Both the position numbers and the translations under genes were made by a program. Below the pieces are notes generated by a model. It was not told where the DNA came from and did not search any database. It saw only the letters and a list, made by a program, of their open reading frames with translations. From Suilimivivens sp963650485 (GTDB taxonomy: Bacteria > Bacillota > Clostridia > Lachnospirales > Lachnospiraceae), in assembly GCA_963650485.1 (NCBI GenBank), contig CAVJLN010000050.1:1-20793 (forward strand): DNA of 20,793 nt. The letters are read 5' to 3'. The stretch's first letter is position 1. Every line of letters starts with the position of its first letter. Below, in pieces: positions 14,703 to 20,793 of this stretch.

Positions 14703-15791
14703 ATGAATATGAAGAAATCTGTTTTTATAATATTAATGTCAATCTGTGTGGTACTGTGTGCAGTCATTGCAGGAAAAAATATCCGGATGGTGAATCATAA
14801 GAATGTCGAAGAAACCGAGGAAGAAAGTGATGATATTCTCATCGGGTTTTCCCAGCTTGGTGCGGAGTCTGCTTTCCGGAGTGCAAATACAGCTTCCATG
14901 AAGGAAACCTTTACTGAAGAAAAGGGGTATCAGTTGTTTGTGGAGGACGGGCAGCAGAAGCAGGAAAACCAGATTATGGCAATCCGTACGTTTATTCAGC
15001 AGGAGGTCGATTATATAGTTCTGGCTCCCGTTACAGAAACGGGGTGGGATACCGTGCTGCAGGAGGCAAAGGATGCCGGAATTCCTGTAATTATCATGGA
15101 TCGCCGGGTGAATGTACCGGATGAATCCCTGTACACTTGCTGGGTAGGCTCAGATTTTGGCCTTGAGGGCAGGAAGATGGCAGAATGGATCCACCAGTTC
15201 ACGTTGAAAAGGGAGATTCCGCCGGAGGAGGTCCGGATTGTGAATATTCAGGGAACCATCGGTGCAACCGCACAGATCGGAAGAACCCGGGGATTATATA
15301 AGGCTGCCACGGATTACGGATGGAATATTCTTGCGGAGGAAAGCGGTGATTTTACCCAGGCTAAAGGAAAAGAAGTTATGCAGTCCTTTCTCGAAGAATA
15401 TCCGGAATTAAATGTTGTTTACTGTGAAAACGATAATGAAGCATTTGGCGCCATTGAGGCCATTAAGGAAGCCGGAAGAACGATCGGAACGGACATTCTG
15501 AATGGTGAAATTATGGTGGTTTCCTTTGACGGTGTCGATGAGAATGCATTAGCCTGTGTTGCTGACGGTGAAATTTCCTGTATTGCGGAATGCAATCCGT
15601 TACATGGTCCGTGGGTGGAAGAAATTATCCAGATGATGGAAATGGGAAAAACACCGCCGAAGTATACCTATGTGGATGAGGGAATGTACTCCAATGAGGG
15701 AATTGTTTCATCGATTACGCTTAACGGGAGCAGCTACATGATCCGGCAGGTTAATCCGGAATTACTTGTGGAGCATGAAAACAGGCAGTAA
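14703..15791 (+). CDS. Second YtfQ-like sugar-binding protein, N-terminally membrane-anchored
   Basis: 362 residues from ATG 14703 (AGGTGA 5 bases upstream; in-frame starts at 14688, 14697 and 14709 are alternatives). A single hydrophobic helix at about residues 6-23 is followed by a charged linker rich in Glu and Asp. No lipobox is present (VVLC and MSIC do not fit), so the protein is probably held by an uncleaved helix, although cleavage after VIA is possible. The binding domain is more like YtfQ than the lipoprotein encoded at 9745: IGFSQLGAESAFRSAN, EDGQQKQENQI, APVTETGWDTVL, IIMDRRVNVPDESLY, NIQGTIGATAQIGRTRG and SGDFTQAKGKEVMQSF. The order binder-ATPase-permease-permease-binder leaves it redundant for transport. 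A sensory role with the YesM-type kinase is proposed by analogy with XylFII-LytS. Confidence 0.85.
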   Translation: MNMKKSVFIILMSICVVLCAVIAGKNIRMVNHKNVEETEEESDDILIGFSQLGAESAFRSANTASMKETFTEEKGYQLFVEDGQQKQENQIMAIRTFIQQEVDYIVLAPVTETGWDTVLQEAKDAGIPVIIMDRRVNVPDESLYTCWVGSDFGLEGRKMAEWIHQFTLKREIPPEEVRIVNIQGTIGATAQIGRTRGLYKAATDYGWNILAEESGDFTQAKGKEVMQSFLEEYPELNVVYCENDNEAFGAIEAIKEAGRTIGTDILNGEIMVVSFDGVDENALACVADGEISCIAECNPLHGPWVEEIIQMMEMGKTPPKYTYVDEGMYSNEGIVSSITLNGSSYMIRQVNPELLVEHENRQ

Positions 15792-15803
15792 ATAATTTAT
15801 GTT

Positions 15804-15821
15804 TATAATAAAGCACGTACA
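15804..15821 (+). promoter_or_regulatory. Possible araA promoter -10 with weak AraR-like site
   Basis: TATAAT (15804-15809) is a perfect -10, but no good -35 lies 16-18 bases upstream. CACGTACA (15814-15821), at the predicted start, partly matches the core of the B. subtilis AraR operator (TTGTACGTACAA). A transcript from here would carry a leader of about 130 bases containing the structure at 15829-15940. Confidence 0.4.
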
Positions 15822-15828
15822 GGTTAGA

Positions 15829-15940
15829 ATAAACAACTTGTAAGAAGAACAATACAAGTTGTATCCTTTAAGTAGAGGATAAAGTTGTTTATCTACGTCA
15901 AAAATGTGGATAAAATAGGGAAATTCTACTTAAAGGAGGT
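15829..15940 (+). promoter_or_regulatory. Structured araA leader with anti-Shine-Dalgarno; candidate two-state RNA switch
   Basis: Five perfect or near-perfect pairings are visible. a: ATAAACAACTT (15829-15839) with 15882-15892. b: ACAACTTGTA (15833-15842) with TACAAGTTGT (15853-15862). c: TCCTTTAAGTAGA (15864-15876) with TCTACTTAAAGGA (15925-15937), which covers the araA ribosome site. e: TATCCT (15862-15867) with AGGATA (15876-15881). d: GTAG + ATAAA (15872-15883, 3-base bulge) with TTTATCTAC (15888-15896). Pairings b and c are compatible and sequester the ribosome site. Pairings a and e are compatible, abut each other and leave it free. a excludes b, and e excludes c. It matches no riboswitch class that I recognise. 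Confidence 0.55.
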
Positions 15941-15948
15941 TATTTCTT

Positions 15949-17445
15949 ATGTTACAGAAAAAAGAGTACAAGTTTTGGTTCTGCACAGGTTCACAGGATT
16001 TATATGGGGACGAATGTCTTGCCAAGGTGGCAGAGCATTCCCACAAGATTGTTGAGGGCTTGAACCAGTCCGGTATCTTACCTTATGAAGTGGTATGGAA
16101 GCCGACTCTTATTACCAACGCATTGATCCGTAAGACCTTTGAAGAGGCCAACATGGATGAAACCTGTGCCGGTGTGATTACATGGATGCATACCTTTTCC
16201 CCTGCAAAGTCCTGGATTATCGGATTGCAGGAATATCGTAAGCCGCTTCTTCATTTACATACCCAGTTTAATGAAGAGCTGCCTTATGACTCTATTGATA
16301 TGGATTTCATGAATGAAAACCAGTCGGCACATGGTGACCGTGAATACGGACATATCGTAACCCGTATGAGGATTGAGAGGAAGGTTGTGGTCGGACACTG
16401 GGCAGATCCGGTTGTGGCAGGAAAGATCGCATCCTGGATGCGTACCGCAGTCGGTATTGTAGAAAGCAGTCACATCCGTGTAATGCGTGTTGCTGACAAT
16501 ATGCGTAATGTTGCGGTTACCGAAGGTGACAAGGTAGAAGCGCAGATTAAGTTCGGCTGGGAGGTCGATGCTTATCCCGTTAACGAGATTGCGCAGGCTG
16601 TGGATGCAGTATCTGAAGCAGATGTAAATACTCTGGTAGAAGAGTATTATGATAAGTATGAGATTTTACTGGAAGGCAGGGACGAGAAGGAATTCCGTAA
16701 GCATGTAGCGGTGCAGGCACAGATTGAAATTGGCTTTGAGCGTTTCCTGGAGGAAAAGAACTATCAGGCAATTGTGACCCATTTCGGAGATCTCGGTGCA
16801 TTAAAGCAGCTTCCGGGACTTGCCATCCAGCGTCTGATGGAAAAGGGATATGGATTCGGCGCAGAAGGCGACTGGAAGGTTGCAGCCATGGTGCGTCTGA
16901 TGAAGCTTATGACCGGAGATTTGAAGAATCCGAAGGGAACCTCCATGCTGGAGGATTATACCTATAATCTGGTAAAGGGCAAGGAAGGAATTCTTGAGGC
17001 ACACATGTTAGAGATCTGTCCGAGTATTGCAGATGGACCGATCTGTATTAAGTGCAATCCGTTAAGCATGGGTGACCGCGAGGATCCGGCAAGACTGGTA
17101 TTTACTTCCAAGGAAGGCCCGGGTATTGCAACTTCTTTAATTGATTTAGGAAATCGTTTCCGTTTGATTATAAATGATGTAGAATGTAAGAAGGTAGAGA
17201 AGCCGATGCCCAAGCTTCCGGTTGCAACGAACTTCTGGACTCCGAAGCCGGATATGTACACCGGTGCGGAAGCATGGATTCTTGCAGGAGGAGCACATCA
17301 TACGGCATTTACTTATGATCTTACGGCAGAACAGATGGGTGACTGGGCAGCAGCCATGGGCATCGAGGCAGTTTATATTGATCAGGATACCAAGATCCGT
17401 GACTTTAAACGTGATCTGATGCTTGGCGAGGTATTCTATAAGTAG
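15949..17445 (+). CDS. araA: L-arabinose isomerase
   Basis: 498 residues, the normal length for AraA. It interconverts L-arabinose and L-ribulose, the first cytoplasmic step, and needs Mn2+ or a similar ion. The expected metal ligands are present: E306 in FGAEGDWK, E335 in MLEDYTY, H352 in EAHMLEI and one of H450/H451 in GGAHHTAF. Further family segments are the N-terminal FWFCTGSQDLYG, the WMHTFSPAKSWIIGL and the HLHTQFNEELPY stretches. ATG 15949 has AAAGGAGGT at 15932-15940, whose AAAGGA is complementary to the upstream leader (15864-15869). The FGGY kinase and araD genes follow in the same direction. Function is secure from conservation and context. Confidence 0.97.
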   Translation: MLQKKEYKFWFCTGSQDLYGDECLAKVAEHSHKIVEGLNQSGILPYEVVWKPTLITNALIRKTFEEANMDETCAGVITWMHTFSPAKSWIIGLQEYRKPLLHLHTQFNEELPYDSIDMDFMNENQSAHGDREYGHIVTRMRIERKVVVGHWADPVVAGKIASWMRTAVGIVESSHIRVMRVADNMRNVAVTEGDKVEAQIKFGWEVDAYPVNEIAQAVDAVSEADVNTLVEEYYDKYEILLEGRDEKEFRKHVAVQAQIEIGFERFLEEKNYQAIVTHFGDLGALKQLPGLAIQRLMEKGYGFGAEGDWKVAAMVRLMKLMTGDLKNPKGTSMLEDYTYNLVKGKEGILEAHMLEICPSIADGPICIKCNPLSMGDREDPARLVFTSKEGPGIATSLIDLGNRFRLIINDVECKKVEKPMPKLPVATNFWTPKPDMYTGAEAWILAGGAHHTAFTYDLTAEQMGDWAAAMGIEAVYIDQDTKIRDFKRDLMLGEVFYK

Positions 17446-17603
17446 GCACAAAGAAAAACAAGCGACTGCGAAGCAGGCATTTGTTTTTCTGTGCCACTTA
17501 ACGAACATGCGCCTGACGAAGGCAGGCAGAAAGTGCGAAGCACGGGCATGTGAGTCTAAGTAAGCTAAAAGCAGGCAGCAAGCGACTGCGAAGCAGGCAT
17601 TTG
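17446..17603. repeat. Array of small GAA-loop hairpins with an exact 25-bp repeat
   Basis: A 25-bp sequence (core GCGACTGCGAAGCAGGCAT) occurs at 17459-17483 and again at 17579-17603, exactly 120 bp apart. It contains CTGC-GAA-GCAG. Between the copies lie GTGC-GAA-GCAC (17533-17543) and GCCT/AGGC (17511-17523) inside ACATGC/GCATGT (17505-17510, 17546-17551). The first copy is enclosed by a 14-bp stem with a 2-base bulge (17446-17461 with 17481-17494). The array fills almost all of the araA-kinase gap and ends 13 bases before the kinase ribosome site. This is a REP-like intergenic element; CRISPR is excluded by having only two copies. Confidence 0.7.
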
Positions 17604-17628
17604 AATCAAAATTACAGGAGGTATTGCA

Positions 17629-19221
17629 ATGGACGCAAAACAACTATTGATTGAGGGGAAGGGTTACCTGGGTATCGAATTTGGTTCCACCAGAATTAAA
17701 GCCGTTCTGGTGGATAAGTCCGGAAATGTTCTCTCATCCGGTGGACATAGCTGGGAAAACCGTTATGAGGACGGGATATGGACGTATTCTTTGAATGATA
17801 TCTGGGATGGTTTACAGGACTGTTATAAGGATCTTAAAGAAAATGTGAAAAAGGAGTACGGCGTTACCTTAAAGCATTTTGATGCCATTGGATTCTCTGC
17901 GATGATGCACGGATATCTGGCATTTGATCAGAATGATACGATTCTGGTTCCGTTCCGTACCTGGCGAAATACGATCACAGAGGAAGCAGCTTCGAAGCTT
18001 ACTGCGGAATTTAACTATAATATTCCACAGAGATGGAGCATTGCACATCTTTATCAGGCAATTCTGAACGGAGAAGAGCATGTTCCCTATGTGGATTTCT
18101 TTACAACACTGGCGGGCTATGTCCACTGGAAATTGACCGGAAGAAGAGTACTCGGTGTCGGCGATGCGTCCGGTATGTTCCCGATTGACATTCATACCGG
18201 AGATTTTGATCAGGCGATGATTCAGAAGTTTGATGAACTGGTTGCGGATAAGAATTACCGTTGGAATCTCCGTGGCATTCTTCCTAAGGTATTATCGGCT
18301 GGAGAAGAGGCAGGTATTTTAACGGAAGAAGGAGCCTCTCTTCTTGATCCGAGTGGTGACCTGCAGGCAGGCATTCCGCTTTGTCCTCCGGAGGGTGATG
18401 CAGGAACCGGTATGGTCGCAACGAACAGTGTTGCAAAACGAACCGGTAATATTTCTGCCGGAACCTCTGTATTTGCCATGGTGGTTCTGGAAAAGGAGCT
18501 TTCGAAGGTATATCCGCAGATTGACCTGGTAACCACACCGGATGGTGCATTGGTTGGTATGGTACACTGTAATAACTGTACCTCCGATATCAATGCGTGG
18601 GTGAACCTGTTCAGGGAATTCGGTGAAATGTATGGTCTGACCTTTGATATGAATGATTTGTTTACGAAGCTTTACCGTGTTGCGTTAGAGGGTGATCCGG
18701 ACTGTGGCGGAATGATTTCCTATAATTATTTCTCCGGAGAGCCGGTTACCGGTTTTGATGCCGGTGCACCGCTGTTTGTACGTGATGCCGAGAGTAAATT
18801 TACACTGGCCAATACCATGAGAATGCATCTGTATTCCGCACTTGCAGCCTTAAAGTCCGGTATGGATCTGATGCTGAAGGAAGAGGGTGTTCAGGTAGAC
18901 GAGTTATTCGGACATGGTGGTTATTTCAAGACCAGGGGTGTTGGACAGAGAATTGCGGCAGCAGCAATGAACGCGCCGGTATCGGTTATGGAAACAGCCG
19001 GGGAAGGCGGTGCCTGGGGTATTGCTGTTCTGGCTGCATTTCTTGAAGAGAAGAAGGATGGACAGAGCCTTGGTGAGTTCTTAAATCAGGAGATTTTTGC
19101 CGGAAACAAGGGTATCAAGATGGATCCTGTTGCAGAGGATGTCGAGGGCTTTGAGAAGTTCATGGAGAAGTATATGAAGAATCTCCCGGCAGAGAAGGCT
19201 GCTGTTGAGGCACTTAGTTAA
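17629..19221 (+). CDS. FGGY-family carbohydrate kinase, probable L-ribulokinase
   Basis: 530-residue sugar kinase of the FGGY family (two actin-like ATPase domains). The N-terminal phosphate-1 loop is YLGIEFGSTRIKAVLVD. The probable catalytic base is D257 in PPEGDAGTGMVATN, and the C-terminal adenosine motif is ETAGEGGAWGIAVLAAFL. Lying between araA and araD with good spacing, it should phosphorylate L-ribulose to L-ribulose 5-phosphate. It does not look like the classical E. coli AraB (566 residues, different segments), so I leave the symbol empty; a non-orthologous clostridial ribulokinase, AraK, is known and may be the better comparison. Xylulokinase activity is the main alternative. ATG 17629 has AGGAGGT 6 bases upstream, directly after the hairpin array. 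Confidence 0.85.
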   Translation: MDAKQLLIEGKGYLGIEFGSTRIKAVLVDKSGNVLSSGGHSWENRYEDGIWTYSLNDIWDGLQDCYKDLKENVKKEYGVTLKHFDAIGFSAMMHGYLAFDQNDTILVPFRTWRNTITEEAASKLTAEFNYNIPQRWSIAHLYQAILNGEEHVPYVDFFTTLAGYVHWKLTGRRVLGVGDASGMFPIDIHTGDFDQAMIQKFDELVADKNYRWNLRGILPKVLSAGEEAGILTEEGASLLDPSGDLQAGIPLCPPEGDAGTGMVATNSVAKRTGNISAGTSVFAMVVLEKELSKVYPQIDLVTTPDGALVGMVHCNNCTSDINAWVNLFREFGEMYGLTFDMNDLFTKLYRVALEGDPDCGGMISYNYFSGEPVTGFDAGAPLFVRDAESKFTLANTMRMHLYSALAALKSGMDLMLKEEGVQVDELFGHGGYFKTRGVGQRIAAAAMNAPVSVMETAGEGGAWGIAVLAAFLEEKKDGQSLGEFLNQEIFAGNKGIKMDPVAEDVEGFEKFMEKYMKNLPAEKAAVEALS

Positions 19222-19238
19222 AGAAAGAGGGTTTTGCT

Positions 19239-19934
19239 ATGTTAGAAGAATTAAAACAGAAGGTATATGAAGCGAATATGCTTCTTCCGAAATACGGTCT
19301 GGTAACATTTACCTGGGGCAATGTCAGTGCCATTGACCGTGAAACCGGATACTTTGTCATTAAGCCAAGTGGTGTGGACTATGACATCATGAAACCGGAG
19401 GATATGGTGGTTATGGATCTTGAAGGAAACCGCGTGGAAGGAAGATATAAGCCGTCTTCCGATACACCGACCCATCTGGAGCTGTATAAAGCATTTCCGG
19501 AAATCGGTGGAATTGTTCATACCCATTCTTCTTATGCAACGAGCTGGGCACAGACCGGAAGAAGTATTCCCTGCTACGGTACAACGCATGCGGATTATTT
19601 CTATGGAGAAATTCCCTGCGTAAGGTGCTTAACGAAGGAAGAAATCAACTCTGCTTACGAAGAAAACACCGGACATCTGATAGTATCGGAATTTAATCGC
19701 ATGAAGAAGGATGTGATGGCGGTTCCGGCAGTGTTGTGTAAGAATCACGGTCCGTTTGCATGGGGCAAGGATGCCAAGGAAGCTGTTCATAATGCAGTGG
19801 TTCTGGAAGAAGTTGCCAAGATGGCATATCGTACGGAGCTGATCCATCCGCAGGTAGCGCCTGCTCCGCAGGAATTACAGGATAAGCATTATTTCCGTAA
19901 GCACGGTGCAAATGCATATTACGGGCAGAATTAA
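19239..19934 (+). CDS. araD: L-ribulose-5-phosphate 4-epimerase
   Basis: 231 residues, class II aldolase fold, normal length for AraD. It converts L-ribulose 5-phosphate to D-xylulose 5-phosphate, which enters the pentose phosphate or phosphoketolase route. Zinc ligands H94 and H96 (GIVHTHSSYAT) and H170 (KNHGPFAWG) are present, as are D75 (SSDTPTHLELY) and D119 (THADYFYG), equivalent to the active-site Asp of the family. The C-terminal HGANAYYGQN end, with the conserved Tyr pair, is complete. ATG 19239 has GAGG 8 bases upstream and lies 17 bases after the kinase stop. The gene closes the operon ahead of the terminator at 19966-20001. Confidence 0.96.
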   Translation: MLEELKQKVYEANMLLPKYGLVTFTWGNVSAIDRETGYFVIKPSGVDYDIMKPEDMVVMDLEGNRVEGRYKPSSDTPTHLELYKAFPEIGGIVHTHSSYATSWAQTGRSIPCYGTTHADYFYGEIPCVRCLTKEEINSAYEENTGHLIVSEFNRMKKDVMAVPAVLCKNHGPFAWGKDAKEAVHNAVVLEEVAKMAYRTELIHPQVAPAPQELQDKHYFRKHGANAYYGQN

Positions 19935-19965
19935 GCTTATGGTATTTATAGCCGAATAATATGAG

Positions 19966-20001
19966 AGGACTGCTTATCAAATATTAGGCAGTCCTTTTTT
20001 T
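19966..20001 (+). terminator. Rho-independent terminator of the arabinose operon
   Basis: AGGACTGC (19966-19973) and GCAGTCCT (19988-19995) with a 14-base loop, followed by an unbroken T-run to 20001. It lies 32 bases after the araD stop codon. Confidence 0.88.
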
Positions 20002-20046
20002 ATAAGTAGGATGAGAAAAGTTCCACTGCATCAAATGATGGTTTTT

Positions 20047-20054
20047 GCTATAAT
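20047..20054 (+). promoter_or_regulatory. Extended -10 promoter of a small membrane-protein gene
   Basis: TGCTATAAT, with TG at 20046-20047 one base before a perfect TATAAT (20049-20054). The -35 region is poor, as is usual for extended -10 promoters. Predicted start is about 20061, just ahead of the ribosome site AAAGGAA (20064-20070). Confidence 0.55.
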
Positions 20055-20076
20055 ATGAGCAGAAAAGGAAATCGTT

Positions 20077-20236
20077 ATGAAAGAAAACCCGGATCTTTAG
20101 GAGAGTGTATGGGACTTTCCATTATATTACCGTTATAGGAAATTTTTTGATGCTGATTTTGGCATTTTTGGTCATTCTGTTTTACAATATGTATCGGTAT
20201 CAGCTGATGAGAGAAAGAGTATCTCAGGAGGAATAA
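20077..20236 (+). pseudogene. Frameshifted small membrane protein gene
   Basis: ATG 20077 follows AAAGGAA at the right distance but stops after MKENPDL at 20100. The next frame over is open from 20081 to TAA 20234-20236 and contains a transmembrane helix, FLMLILAFLVILFYNMY, followed by a basic and then acidic tail ending RERVSQEE. Removing one C from the CCC run at 20088-20090 would join both into one 52-residue protein (MKENRIFRRVYGTFHYITV..., single helix). Promoter, ribosome site, ATG and open frame are all in register except for that base. Either the gene is inactivated, or there is a sequencing error, or translation begins at ATG 20150 (AGGAAA upstream), giving 28 residues. Function unknown. 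Confidence 0.55.
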
Positions 20237-20266
20237 AAAGGCGGAGAACAATTTGTTCTCCGCCTT
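20233..20266 (-). terminator. Terminator of the minus-strand surface-protein gene
   Basis: AAGGCGGAGAACA (20238-20250) pairs perfectly over 13 bp with 20254-20266 around an ATT loop. On the minus strand it is followed by TTTTTATTC, a proper T-run; the plus-strand side lacks one. It may still stop the small membrane-protein transcript, whose stop codon it nearly overlaps. Confidence 0.8.
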
Positions 20267-20323
20267 AATGCTTCTTCGTTATATGAAGTGAGTCCAGAAC
20301 AAAGCTGAAAAGGCAGGATTACC

Positions 20324-20791
20324 TTACAGGGCTTCTACGGTAGCGCCAATCTCATTGGCAAAGAACAGGTATCCGTAGAAGTAGTCCTGATCTTCTAATA
20401 ATCTGGTATAATCCTTACCTGCCGGAATCGTCATTCTGTATTTCACCTGCTGGTACTCAAAATTGATTACTGTTGTAACATCGTTTCTTTCCTGTAACAT
20501 CTTGATGAGATAATCGGAAATGGTATAAAGCTTTCCGGAATCGAAGGATACGGTTCCGTTCTCTGCAGCATTCTTGATCTGTCCATACAGACCCTTAACA
20601 AATACCTGACTGGCCGGAATAACGCTGCGTCCCTCCACTGCACCGCATTCGCATCTTAATTCCTCTAAACCATCCTGTTCTGTGGTCACCTCCTGTACAG
20701 TTGTCCACACGAAGTTGTGAGTGTGAGGAGTGGAAGAGGTGGAAGGAGTGGAAGAGGCAGATGAGGAATCGGTTGTTGTTGAGGAAGAGTT
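20324..20791 (-). CDS. C-terminal part of a secreted/cell-surface protein, 5' end outside window
   Basis: The minus-strand frame is open to the right edge, so the start lies outside; the GTG at 20708-20710 is internal. The visible N-terminal portion is a low-complexity Ser/Thr/Pro linker (about residues 1-23 as seen). It is followed by HTHNFVWTTVQE, then DGLEELRCECGAVEG with a CxC pair, and a domain of about 100 residues rich in Tyr and Phe (FVKGLYGQIKNAAENGTVSF, LYTISDYLIKML, YRMTIPAGKDYTRLL, FYGYLFFANEIGATVEAL). I recognise this as a C-terminal module of extracellular proteins common in Lachnospiraceae, not a named enzyme domain. No LPXTG or transmembrane end is present, so the module itself may bind the wall or a partner. 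The N-terminal function is unknown. Confidence 0.75.
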   Translation of the reverse strand, partial: NSSSTTTDSSSASSTPSTSSTPHTHNFVWTTVQEVTTEQDGLEELRCECGAVEGRSVIPASQVFVKGLYGQIKNAAENGTVSFDSGKLYTISDYLIKMLQERNDVTTVINFEYQQVKYRMTIPAGKDYTRLLEDQDYFYGYLFFANEIGATVEAL

Positions 20792-20793
20792 CC

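Noticed and set aside
15812..15823. AraR operator upstream of araA
   Set aside because: Only the central CACGTACA resembles the AraR palindrome; the flanks do not match. It is kept as a weak note in the promoter entry, not called as an operator.
15829..15940. T-box or other known riboswitch before araA
   Set aside because: No T-box sequence, no specifier-loop layout and no terminator/antiterminator pair with T-run. The pairings do not fit any class I know.
17459..17603. CRISPR-like direct repeats
   Set aside because: There are only two exact copies, 95 bases of non-spacer-like hairpin sequence between them, and no cas genes. It fits a REP-like hairpin array.
17146..17643. Long minus-strand open frame with a repeated NACFAVAC peptide
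   Set aside because: It overlaps the ends of araA and the kinase gene and has no ribosome site. The peptide repeat is only the translation of the 25-bp DNA repeat.
20109..20137. Nine-codon open frame MGLSIILPL after AGGAG
   Set aside because: It is explained by the frameshifted membrane-protein gene; nothing else supports it as a separate peptide.

Overview
The window looks like chromosome of a Gram-positive anaerobe of the Clostridia, most probably family Lachnospiraceae. The reasons are moderate-to-low GC, strong AGGAGG ribosome sites, Firmicutes-type protein families (DUF3793, YesM/YesN two-component pair, AraR of the GntR-LacI type) and AT-rich intergenic regions with many hairpins. I cannot name the genus from sequence alone.

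Layout. (1) 1-1141: the 3' part of a serine beta-lactamase/esterase-fold hydrolase that enters from the left edge. (2) 1240-2568: a small operon of DUF3793 protein plus short-chain flavodoxin, with a clear promoter, two identical-architecture palindromes that look like metalloregulator operators, and a strong bidirectional terminator. (3) 2669-5760: an accessory island with a DUF4143-type AAA ATPase on the minus strand, facing away from a two-gene HipA-like system (HTH protein with a HipS-like tail, then a HipT-sized kinase). The HTH gene has a consensus promoter overlapped by a perfect 12-bp inverted repeat. (4) 5784-20001: a complete L-arabinose locus in one direction: araR, response regulator, histidine kinase, substrate-binding lipoprotein, ABC ATPase, two permeases, a second (membrane-anchored) substrate-binding protein, araA, an FGGY kinase, araD, terminator. 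(5) 20047-20236: a frameshifted small membrane-protein gene. (6) 20324 to the right edge, minus strand: the C-terminal part of a surface protein with a Ser/Thr-rich linker.

How the arabinose genes fit together. The transporter has the two-permease arrangement of the E. coli YtfQRT-YjfF furanose importer. Imported L-arabinose would go through AraA (to L-ribulose), the FGGY kinase (to L-ribulose 5-phosphate) and AraD (to D-xylulose 5-phosphate). Control appears layered: cytoplasmic AraR, an extracellular sensing pair (YesM/YesN type) possibly fed by the anchored second binding protein, a cre-like box over the two-component promoter, and terminator-like or structured elements ahead of the binding-protein gene and ahead of araA.

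The most interesting unexplained structure is the leader of araA (15829-15940). A 13-nt segment is perfectly complementary to the araA Shine-Dalgarno region, and the same leader holds two further, mutually exclusive pairings that together describe a tidy two-state RNA switch. The other points worth following are the anchored second binding protein as a possible sensor, and the HTH-HipS-like/HipT-like pair.
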